A stretch of 64,000 nt of DNA from the NCBI GenBank assembly GCA_025808415.1, contig CP075525.1, forward strand, positions 496,001-560,000, in the 5' to 3' direction. The stretch is from Cyclobacteriaceae bacterium. Its GTDB lineage: Bacteria > Bacteroidota > Bacteroidia > Cytophagales > Cyclobacteriaceae. The position numbers were made by a program, and so were the translations under genes. The stretch's first letter is position 1, and each line of letters begins with the position of its first letter. Below, piece after piece: positions 43,331-50,772 of the stretch. The notes below the pieces were generated by a model. It was not told where the DNA came from and ran no database searches. It worked only from the letters and a program-made list of their open reading frames with translations.

Positions 43331-44488
43331 ATGAAAAAGAAAATTGTATATGCATTAATAATCCTGGCGGTGCTAAGTATTGCTTTTGCTTCGTGCAGCA
43401 CAAAAACTTATATGGGCCGGTGGATGAAGTGGCGTGCATCCGACATACTTGATCATGAAAAATTCCCTAACCATCCGTTTGATGCTTCTCCTCATCCTTT
43501 TTCATTCATTGAAGCAACGGAAAGCAGGCTTGCTGATTTAATGATTGAAACCAGAAAAGGTAAGACTGAATTGGAAAAGGTTCTGGAATTATCCGAAACA
43601 ACAGCCTTCCTGGTTATTAAAAATGATTCATTGTTGTATGAAGGCTATTTTAATGGATATTCACGCGAATCTATTAACACATCGTTTTCAGTTGGTAAAT
43701 CCATTACCTCATTACTGTTAGGTAAGGCAATAGATGATGGACTGATTGAATCGTTAACCGATACGGTCACCCGGTACCTTCCGCAACTTGCCCAACAGGA
43801 TGCGCGCTATTCGAAACTAACACTATCACATTTATTGAATATGCGCAGTGGCATCCAGTTTAAGGATCATGATTTGCCATGGGGCGATAAGCCAAAGGCT
43901 TATTACCATCCGCGTTTGCGTGAACGTATTTATGAATTGCCAATAAAAGCTGAACCGGGGACGGCATTTAAATACAATTCCTATAATCCGATAGTTATCG
44001 GCATGGTGCTGGAAAAAGCGTGCGGGCAGTCTCCGGCCGAATACTTTGAAAGGAACATCTGGAATAAGCTGGGCATGGAGTACAGCGGTTCATGGAGTAT
44101 GGATAGTGACGAGTCGCGCATGATGAAAATGGAAAGCGGACTAAACCTTCGTGCAATTGATTTTGCCAAATTCGGCCGACTGGTACTGAATAATGGAAAG
44201 TGGAATGATGAACAGGTTATTTCTGAAGAATGGATTGAGGCAAGCACTGTAGTTTCACCGGAAAATCATGTTCCGGAATTTGGTAATGAGATTCACTACG
44301 AAAAATTCTGGTGGCTGCACAGCAAAGACCAAAAGCATGCCTACATCATTTCAGGCTGGGGTCACCTGGGGCAGTACTTGTACATTTTTCCGGATGAGAA
44401 AATTATTATTGTTCGAATGGGAAAAGATTTAGGTCGTGTTGGGAGCTGGAAAAATATTTTTCTTCAGGTCGTGGATGCTGTTAGATAA
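43331..44488 (+). CDS. Serine hydrolase (beta-lactamase fold) lipoprotein
   Basis: A 385-residue lipoprotein (lipobox IAFASC, Cys22). Motifs: SVGK in NTSFSVGKSITSLLLG, a YNS-type tyrosine in AFKYNSYNPIVIGM, and the C-terminal SGWGHLGQYLYIFP in place of HTG. It matches 6-aminohexanoate-dimer-hydrolase/EstB-like serine hydrolases. It lies 11 bp behind the acyltransferase and lacks DUF3471, so it is distinct from the pair at 38-41 kb. The substrate is unknown. Confidence 0.87.
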   Translation: MKKKIVYALIILAVLSIAFASCSTKTYMGRWMKWRASDILDHEKFPNHPFDASPHPFSFIEATESRLADLMIETRKGKTELEKVLELSETTAFLVIKNDSLLYEGYFNGYSRESINTSFSVGKSITSLLLGKAIDDGLIESLTDTVTRYLPQLAQQDARYSKLTLSHLLNMRSGIQFKDHDLPWGDKPKAYYHPRLRERIYELPIKAEPGTAFKYNSYNPIVIGMVLEKACGQSPAEYFERNIWNKLGMEYSGSWSMDSDESRMMKMESGLNLRAIDFAKFGRLVLNNGKWNDEQVISEEWIEASTVVSPENHVPEFGNEIHYEKFWWLHSKDQKHAYIISGWGHLGQYLYIFPDEKIIIVRMGKDLGRVGSWKNIFLQVVDAVR

Positions 44489-44548
44489 TTTTTTAAGATT
44501 TACGAACCAGCGGTTTATGTGTGAGAAATTCTTTATCTTCATAGCCTT

Positions 44549-45775
44549 ATGAAAAAATTTCAATTAGGTCTAATTGCCTTAGTGATATGCACGGCATGCA
44601 GCGAATCACCCAAAGAACCCATCGTATGGAAATCCATCGAAAAGGATTTGCAGGCACAATTTATTTTGGCGCAGGATGGTGATGTAATTGAACTGCCCGA
44701 GGGCAACTTTATGTTCACCCGTACCCTGAGCATGGATGGAAAGTCGAACATCACCATTCGCGGAAAGGGCATGGATAAAACCATTCTTTCGTGGAAAAAT
44801 CAGGCTGAAGGTGCCCAGGGATTACAGGTAAGCAACGGAAAAAATATTGTGCTGGAAGATTTTTCGGTAGAAGATGCCAAAGGAGACAATTTAAAAGTGA
44901 ATGATACCGATGGTATTGTACTGCGCAGAATCCGGTCGGTTTGGGCCGATGGACCAAAAACTGAAAATGGCGCCTACGCACTTTACCCGGTGCTGTGTAA
45001 AAATGTGCTGATGGAAGATTGTATTGCTATGGGCTCATCCGATGCCGGCATTTATGTGGGACAATCTGATTCCGTCATCATCCGAAATAACAAAGCCTAT
45101 TGGAATGTGGCCGGCATTGAAAGTGAAAACTCAAAGTGGGTGGAAATTTACGGCAATGAGGCCTATGATAATACGGGAGGTATTTTAGTTTTTGATTTGC
45201 CCGGCCTGACTACGTATGGCCATACTACCAAAGTGTATAACAATACGGTGCGCAGCAACAACCACACAAATTTTGCCCAAAAGGGAAATGTAGTGGCCAG
45301 TATTCCACCAGGTTCGGGCATGATGATATTGGCCACCAATACCGTTGACATTTACGATAACGATTTTATCAACAACCGGTCGGTAGGCATAGCAGTAGTA
45401 AGCTATGAATTGGTGGCTGCATTGAATGCCGGGGAGCAGGAGCAGGAAAATGCTATTGGGGGCGTGCAAACGGTAGACAATCGTTTTCGTGAAGATTCGC
45501 TGTATAATCCCTATCCTTACAATGTTAAAATCCGCAACAATCGTTTTTCAAATAAACATTGGTTTCCAACAATGGAGAGCGACATTGGTAAACTGCTGTT
45601 GATGAAATCGTTTTTTAATCCGCCCGACATTATCTATGATGGCATTGAAGATCCGGATCGCAAAGACCGAAATATTTGCGTGGGTGAAAACGGTAAGCTT
45701 ACATTCATTAACCTGGATGCAGGAAATGATTTCAAAGGTCTTTCAAAAGATGTAACGCCATTTAAGTGTAATTAA
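44549..45775 (+). CDS. Parallel beta-helix repeat lipoprotein
   Basis: A 408-residue lipoprotein (lipobox VICTAC, Cys17). Most of the protein is a right-handed beta-helix with NosD/pectate-lyase-like turns: GKSNITIRGKGMDKTIL, GKNIVLEDFSVEDAKGDNLK, KNVLMEDCIAMGSSDAGIYV, SVIIRNNKAYWNVAGIESEN and VEIYGNEAYDNTGGILV. Polysaccharide lyases and carbohydrate epimerases use this fold, but no catalytic residues are assignable. It precedes a diheme cytochrome lipoprotein by 9 bp; this pair is commonly found together, so a shared extracytoplasmic function is likely. Confidence 0.83.
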   Translation: MKKFQLGLIALVICTACSESPKEPIVWKSIEKDLQAQFILAQDGDVIELPEGNFMFTRTLSMDGKSNITIRGKGMDKTILSWKNQAEGAQGLQVSNGKNIVLEDFSVEDAKGDNLKVNDTDGIVLRRIRSVWADGPKTENGAYALYPVLCKNVLMEDCIAMGSSDAGIYVGQSDSVIIRNNKAYWNVAGIESENSKWVEIYGNEAYDNTGGILVFDLPGLTTYGHTTKVYNNTVRSNNHTNFAQKGNVVASIPPGSGMMILATNTVDIYDNDFINNRSVGIAVVSYELVAALNAGEQEQENAIGGVQTVDNRFREDSLYNPYPYNVKIRNNRFSNKHWFPTMESDIGKLLLMKSFFNPPDIIYDGIEDPDRKDRNICVGENGKLTFINLDAGNDFKGLSKDVTPFKCN

Positions 45776-45784
45776 GCAGTTGGT

Positions 45785-46846
45785 ATGATTCGCTGGGTAG
45801 GTTTGCTTGTTCTGGCGCTGGTGGCCTGTCAGCCAAAGCAGCAACAGGTTGTTGTGGTGGAAGAAGTATCCTTGGGTACTAATGTTCAGGCGATTGGCAA
45901 AGAAAAGCTATCCGATTACAAGTTTTTTATTGAGCCCTTAAAAGAGCTTACACCTGTGCCCGGTGTCATTCATTACGAATTGAATTCACCGCTCTTCACG
46001 GACTATGCCTTTAAAAAGCGTTTTATAAAATTTCCGGAAGGCACCAGCGCACGCTTCAGTGCCGATGATGTGTTGGATTTTCCCGAAGGCACAGTGCTGA
46101 TTAAAAATTTTTATTACCCTGCGGATTTCAGAAAACCCGAAAAGGACATCCGTATCCTGGAAACACGATTATTGATTTTGGAAGAAGGAAACTGGAAAGC
46201 CTTGCCTTACATCTGGAATGACGAACAGACTGATGCATATCTTGAAATAGGCGGGAAAAATATTGACGTGAAGTGGACGCATGATGATGGTAATGCGCGA
46301 ACCGTAAACTATTCCGTGCCCAACACGAATCAATGTAAGGGCTGTCACCTGCGAGGCGATAAAATAATGCCCATCGGTCCAACCGCGAGACAACTTAACG
46401 GCTCCATAAAAGGGCACGATCATAACCAACTTGTTCAATTGGCGGAAAACGGCTGGTTAACCGGACTTCCACCCGCGGAAAAAATTGCTCGATTAGCATC
46501 TTACGACAATACAGAAGAAGCACTTGATTCGCGCGCCCGTGCCTGGCTGGAAGTAAACTGTGCCCATTGTCATCGTCCGGATGGCCCAGCCAAAACCAGC
46601 GGCCTTCATTTGCTGGCTGATGTAAAAAATCCATTTGAGTTGGGAATTGGAAAAGCCCCCGTGGCTGCCGGTCGTGGTTCGGGTGGTTTGAACTACGACA
46701 TTGTGCCGGGTAAGCCTGAGCAATCCATATTATATTACCGCATCAAATCCGATGATCCGGGAGTGATGATGCCGGAGTTGGGCAAGAAGTTAGTGCATGA
46801 AGAGGGAGTGAAGCTGATTGAGGAGTGGATCAGGGAGATGAAATAA
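45785..46846 (+). CDS. Diheme c-type cytochrome lipoprotein (SO2930-like)
   Basis: A 353-residue lipoprotein (lipobox LALVAC, Cys15). Two heme c sites are present: CKGCH (Cys about 184) and CAHCH (Cys about 259). The segment LTPVPGVIHYELNSPLFTDYA and the block MPIGPTARQLNG fit the SO2930-type family. The distal Met ligands may lie in DPGVMMPELG. A role in electron transfer to an outer-membrane or periplasmic partner is likely; the donor is unknown. Co-transcribed with the beta-helix lipoprotein. Confidence 0.87.
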   Translation: MIRWVGLLVLALVACQPKQQQVVVVEEVSLGTNVQAIGKEKLSDYKFFIEPLKELTPVPGVIHYELNSPLFTDYAFKKRFIKFPEGTSARFSADDVLDFPEGTVLIKNFYYPADFRKPEKDIRILETRLLILEEGNWKALPYIWNDEQTDAYLEIGGKNIDVKWTHDDGNARTVNYSVPNTNQCKGCHLRGDKIMPIGPTARQLNGSIKGHDHNQLVQLAENGWLTGLPPAEKIARLASYDNTEEALDSRARAWLEVNCAHCHRPDGPAKTSGLHLLADVKNPFELGIGKAPVAAGRGSGGLNYDIVPGKPEQSILYYRIKSDDPGVMMPELGKKLVHEEGVKLIEEWIREMK

Positions 46847-46902
46847 AATTGTACCGAAGTATTCTGTACAGTATTAGCTCGGACTACCTGAAGAATTGGT
46901 AC

Positions 46903-47109
46903 TCACTCCAGTTCCCGAATCTCAAAATCATTTCCCTTTCCATATTTAATGAGGTCTTTCAGTAAATAGCGCTCGAGCGTGTGTATATTTTTCACGTTGA
47001 AATCACCATTGGCGAGAATGTACTCCACTACAAACTCATTGACCTCACCAAAGTTGATGAGTTTATATCTTTTCCCAACGCGCAACACATCAAACGATAA
47101 GCCTTTCAT
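46903..47109 (-). CDS. Small conserved-looking hypothetical protein
   Basis: A 68-residue protein with a compact alpha/beta look (LSFDVLRVGKRYKLINFGEV, then YILANGDFNVKNIHTLERYL). Its ATG overlaps the stop of the GroES-like gene by one base, so the two are translationally coupled. I do not recognise a family. Length and coupling suggest a real gene. Confidence 0.7.
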   Translation of the reverse strand: MKGLSFDVLRVGKRYKLINFGEVNEFVVEYILANGDFNVKNIHTLERYLLKDLIKYGKGNDFEIRELE

Positions 47110-47483
47110 TATAAATCTTCTTCGCGCTCCAGCATTAAAATGGAAGACTGGGGAACGATGTAGTATTTTTCATTTTCGTAGATTACCTCAATCGCACCTT
47201 TTTGCAGAAAGATAGCCAGGTCGCCTTCCTGCGCTTGTAAGGGCAAGTACTTTACCTGTTCATCTTTTCCTTTCCACATGTCGTCCTCATCGGCCGGAAG
47301 GGGTAAGGGGTATCCGGGACCTACTTTGGTAATGTAACCACTTTGTATTTTTTCCTTTTCCTGAACACCAGGGGGAAGGTAGAGCCCGCTATCGGTTTTA
47401 TCATTCTGTTTGGCCGGTTTGATCAATACACGATCCCCCACCACGATGAGTTTTTTGAGTTTGTTATCAGGTGTGAGTTTCAT
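47109..47483 (-). CDS. GroES-like co-chaperone family protein
   Basis: A 124-residue protein with the chaperonin-10 fold: VVGDRVLIKPAKQNDKTDSGLYLP at the N-terminus (mobile-loop region) and GDLAIFLQKGAIEVIYENEKYYIV at the end. Compared with GroES there is an inserted loop (YPLPLPADEDDMWKGKDEQV), typical of a Bacteroidota paralog group rather than the groESL gene. No groEL lies nearby. A TACTTTTG box ends 4 nt before the ATG. Confidence 0.8.
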   Translation of the reverse strand: MKLTPDNKLKKLIVVGDRVLIKPAKQNDKTDSGLYLPPGVQEKEKIQSGYITKVGPGYPLPLPADEDDMWKGKDEQVKYLPLQAQEGDLAIFLQKGAIEVIYENEKYYIVPQSSILMLEREEDL

Positions 47484-47487
47484 GGGG

Positions 47488-47495
47488 CAAAAGTA
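47488..47495 (-). promoter_or_regulatory. -7-like box just before the GroES-like gene
   Basis: TACTTTTG on the minus strand matches TAnnTTTG and ends 4 nt before the ATG at 47483, the same spacing as at gltX. It would give a leaderless transcript. Confidence 0.3.
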
Positions 47496-47579
47496 CTATG
47501 CGCGCAGATTCAAGCCTTATTCTTATCCAGATTTTTACAACAGTTTGTGGAAATCAAACTATTTTATAAATTTCAGATT

Positions 47580-48119
47580 GTGAAAAGAGTATTCGCCATA
47601 TTTCTCCTCTTTGTATTCCTGCTCAATGTGCTGGGCTACTATGGCGTTTTGATGGGCCTGAAGCTCAAACATATTCAAAATTTATTAGCCCAATTTGATG
47701 ATGATGACTATGCGCGCGACCATGAAGTAACGATCAAAGTACCGATTGCCATACCCTATGCTACAGATTCGAGAGAGTACACACGGGTGAACGGTGAGTT
47801 TGAATACCAGGGCGAAGTTTACCGGATGGTCAAGCAAAAGCTTCAAAGCGATACATTGTTTATCGTATGTGTTAAAGATTTCAAGTCAAAAGCCCTGAAG
47901 CAGAAGTTAGCCGATTATGTAAAGTCGTTCACCGATAAGCCTTCGGGTGAGAAAAACCAGGCAAAAGGTTTACAAAATCTCATTAAGGATTTTATGGCAA
48001 CCTCAACTGTTTTGCAGTCCACCAACATGGGTTGGAACTACCAGTTGCTTTCAGGTTGCATCTTGAATGTATTTCAATCGGTAAGCATTCCAATTACCAG
48101 TCCGCCTCCTCAGGCATAA
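47580..48119 (+). CDS. Hypothetical exported protein
   Basis: A 179-residue protein starting with GTG at 47580 (VKRVFAIFLLFVFLLNVLGY), which gives a signal peptide; the frame is open upstream to 47343 but that part overlaps the GroES-like gene and looks non-coding. The rest has no recognised domain: HEVTIKVPIAIPYATDSREYTR, then FEYQGEVYRMVKQKLQSDTLF. The C-terminus is hydrophobic to neutral. It stands near the outer-membrane protein cluster at 48-53 kb. Function unknown. Confidence 0.65.
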   Translation: MKRVFAIFLLFVFLLNVLGYYGVLMGLKLKHIQNLLAQFDDDDYARDHEVTIKVPIAIPYATDSREYTRVNGEFEYQGEVYRMVKQKLQSDTLFIVCVKDFKSKALKQKLADYVKSFTDKPSGEKNQAKGLQNLIKDFMATSTVLQSTNMGWNYQLLSGCILNVFQSVSIPITSPPPQA

Positions 48120-48268
48120 TTACAATTCAATTCCTTTTGGATTTATGGCATCCCGCATGTCGGGTATTGTCGTGTGAATGATTGCAGAATCTTTCATTTG
48201 GAAATTACACCATTCGAAAGTTTTGCTATCAACCAATGTAATTAACCTAAACAAAATCAAGTACCCCA

Positions 48269-49183
48269 ATGAAGAAGATGATACTGCTCGGCTCATGTTT
48301 TTTGTGTGCCGGCATGTTGTATGGCCAGACATTTTCTGATGCCATAATGATGAAAAAAAGAGAGATCTGCTTTGCTTTTATGTTCGATCAAGGCAAATGG
48401 GATCAATACTGGGAAGGGAGCACCCTGATAACAAACATGAACATAGGCACCTTTACCCGCAACACCTATATGCCCATGATTGCCTATGGTATTACCGATA
48501 AGCTTAATGTTTTGCTGGTAACACCCTATGTAAAAACCCACTCGAACGGAGGCCAATTGGCCGGTGTGCGGGGATTTCAGGATGTGAACATTGGTGTGAA
48601 GTACGAGGCCTTTAAAAAGGACTTTGGTAAACATCGTGTTTCAGCGCTGGCTGTTGCGCAGTTTGGTACGCCCATGACAAATTACTTGTCGGATTACATG
48701 CCCTATAGCCTGGGCTTGGGAACACAAGAACTTACCGGGCGCATTATCGGGCAATACGAGTTTAACAAAATGGTTTACCTGCGTGGTACTGCCGCTTATG
48801 TTTGGCGCGGACAAACCGAAGTTGAACGATCCTATTACTACGCCAACGGAAGTTATTATACAACCTATATGGATGTGCCCAGCGCAGTAAACTACCAGGC
48901 TATTGTAGGAGGATGGGCATTGAATCATAACCTGCGATTGGAGGTTATTTACAATGTTCTGAATTGTGTAAGCGGTGATGATATACGCAGGTGGAACATG
49001 CCTCAACCTACCAACAAAATGGAAGTTACCCAGGCCGGCTTTTTTGCACAGTACTACCTTAAAGCCATTGAACCATTAAAGGGTTTTAGCCTGATGGCTT
49101 CATATAACCAGGTGCTGGAAGGCCGCAACATGGGCAAGTCTACCAACTTCGGTGGAGGCATTACCTATCAGTTTACATTCTAA
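48269..49183 (+). CDS. Outer-membrane beta-barrel protein (transporter-like)
   Basis: A 304-residue protein with signal peptide (MKKMILLGSCFLCAGMLYGQ) and barrel-type strands throughout (MPMIAYGITDKLNVLLVTPY, GFQDVNIGVKYEAFKK, FGGGITYQFTF at the end with a terminal Phe). It resembles the MetA-pathway/phenol-degradation outer-membrane group. It is followed after 11 bp by the PAP2 lipoprotein and then the TonB receptor, so the three probably form an operon. Transport substrate unknown. Confidence 0.75.
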   Translation: MKKMILLGSCFLCAGMLYGQTFSDAIMMKKREICFAFMFDQGKWDQYWEGSTLITNMNIGTFTRNTYMPMIAYGITDKLNVLLVTPYVKTHSNGGQLAGVRGFQDVNIGVKYEAFKKDFGKHRVSALAVAQFGTPMTNYLSDYMPYSLGLGTQELTGRIIGQYEFNKMVYLRGTAAYVWRGQTEVERSYYYANGSYYTTYMDVPSAVNYQAIVGGWALNHNLRLEVIYNVLNCVSGDDIRRWNMPQPTNKMEVTQAGFFAQYYLKAIEPLKGFSLMASYNQVLEGRNMGKSTNFGGGITYQFTF

Positions 49184-49194
49184 TTTTTCTTGTT

Positions 49195-50739
49195 ATGAAA
49201 AAGATATTTACTATTACTTTAAGCGTGCTGCTGATTATCGCTGCGGCCACCAGTTGTGAAAACGATTTGCCTACATTTTTTAAGTTTTCAGCCTACGAGT
49301 TTACCGATTTAGATGTTGATGGAGGCAGTTGGCACCCCATCTTGTTTTCAAGCGGCAGTGATATCGTAATCGATGCGCCTGCAGCGGTTAATTCAGCTGA
49401 ATACCTGGCTGAATTAGCAGCATTAAAATCGGCTACGCAAAACCTTAACGGAAGCCAACGGAATGCGGTTGAATACTGGACCAACAACCCGGCCATTCGT
49501 TGGAATGAAATAGCGCTTGAACTGGCCGCCAAATACAATCTCATTCCGCCTCCTAATCCTGACGGTACGTATACATTGCCATCACCGGCTAATCCTCAAG
49601 GCCCGCCACCATTCCCTTTTGCCCACCCGCCTTACACCAGCCGCATGCTTGCCTATTTAAGTGTTGCACAATTCGATGGTTTAATTGCTGCATGGTATTA
49701 CAAATATGAGTACAACCGCCCTGCACCGTATGTTACGGATAACAGCATTCCGTATGCATATAAAAAGAATACACTTCCTTCGTACCCAAGTGATGGTGCG
49801 GTAATCGCCATTGTATCGCGCGACATACTCAAAGCCATGTTTCCTTTGGAACATGATTACCTGAACGCGCTGGCAGAAGAACATTTGAACAGCTTAACAT
49901 GGTCGGGCTCCAATACCACCAGCGATATTGAAGCAGGTAAAGCAATAGGTACTGCTGTTAAAACAGCTGCATTGGCTCGCGCTTCAACCGATAAGATGAG
50001 CGCGGCCCAGGCACCACGCCCCGTATCGGATGCCATTAAGCAAGCAGCGATTGATCGGTTCGGTTGGTCGTGGGACAACCAGGAGGCTCCCCAACGACTG
50101 GTTGGCCTTACGCCTTTGTTTGGACAGGTAACCATGTGGAATGTACCCAATGTAGAAGATGTTCGGCCCGGCCCGCCCCCGGCCCCCGGTTCAGCCGAAT
50201 TTGAAAGGGATGCTGCTGAGCTAAAAAGTATTGCTAAGAACCTTACTGAAAAGCAACGCAAAATAGCCAACTGGTGGTCGGATGGATTAGGGACCTATAC
50301 ACCTCCCGGGCATTGGAACAGGCGCGCAAAAGAATACATCGTTAAATATGGATTGAATCCGATCCGTACGGCACGCACGTTTGCGTATTTGAACATGGCT
50401 GTGATGGATGCCGGAATTGCGTGTTGGGATGCCAAGTATTATTATCACTATCCACGCCCCATCCAAACGATAAAAGGCTTCAAAACGATTTTGGGTACAC
50501 CAAACTTTCCGGCTTATACCTCGGGGCACAGTACGTTTTCAGGCGCGGCTGCCGATGTGTTGGCCTATATTTTCCCAGCTGAAACAAATGCTGTTCGTGC
50601 CTGGGCCGATGAAGCCGGTGAATCAAGGATTTATGGGGGCATTCACTACCGTTTTGATGCGGAGGTTGGCTTGGCGCAAGGAAGAGCGGTAGCAGCTTAT
50701 ACCATTGCAAGGGCACAACAAGATGGTGCGGATAACTAA
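49195..50739 (+). CDS. Vanadium-dependent haloperoxidase/PAP2-family lipoprotein
   Basis: A 514-residue lipoprotein (lipobox AAATSC, Cys21). The catalytic region of the PAP2/vanadium haloperoxidase superfamily is near the C-terminus: KYYYHYPRPIQTIKG (Lys and Arg), YTSGHSTFSGAAAD (SGH) and GGIHYRFDAEVGL (Arg/His). The first half repeats a similar layout (KYEYNRPAPYVT, then SYPSDGAVIA), so two related halves may exist, the second with intact ligands. The activity could be acid phosphatase or haloperoxidase. It sits between an outer-membrane barrel and a TonB receptor. Confidence 0.85.
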   Translation: MKKIFTITLSVLLIIAAATSCENDLPTFFKFSAYEFTDLDVDGGSWHPILFSSGSDIVIDAPAAVNSAEYLAELAALKSATQNLNGSQRNAVEYWTNNPAIRWNEIALELAAKYNLIPPPNPDGTYTLPSPANPQGPPPFPFAHPPYTSRMLAYLSVAQFDGLIAAWYYKYEYNRPAPYVTDNSIPYAYKKNTLPSYPSDGAVIAIVSRDILKAMFPLEHDYLNALAEEHLNSLTWSGSNTTSDIEAGKAIGTAVKTAALARASTDKMSAAQAPRPVSDAIKQAAIDRFGWSWDNQEAPQRLVGLTPLFGQVTMWNVPNVEDVRPGPPPAPGSAEFERDAAELKSIAKNLTEKQRKIANWWSDGLGTYTPPGHWNRRAKEYIVKYGLNPIRTARTFAYLNMAVMDAGIACWDAKYYYHYPRPIQTIKGFKTILGTPNFPAYTSGHSTFSGAAADVLAYIFPAETNAVRAWADEAGESRIYGGIHYRFDAEVGLAQGRAVAAYTIARAQQDGADN

Positions 50740-50772
50740 AATGCCCAGAACCATTTCAAAAACTGGCTCCAC

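Noticed and set aside
47343..47579. Upstream extension of the hypothetical exported protein
   Set aside because: It lies over the GroES-like gene in antisense; the GTG at 47580 gives a proper signal peptide.
48120..48268. Possible small gene or RNA between 48119 and 48269
   Set aside because: Only a short CCCGCATGTCGGG hairpin is seen; no coding frame with credible composition and no tRNA-like fold.
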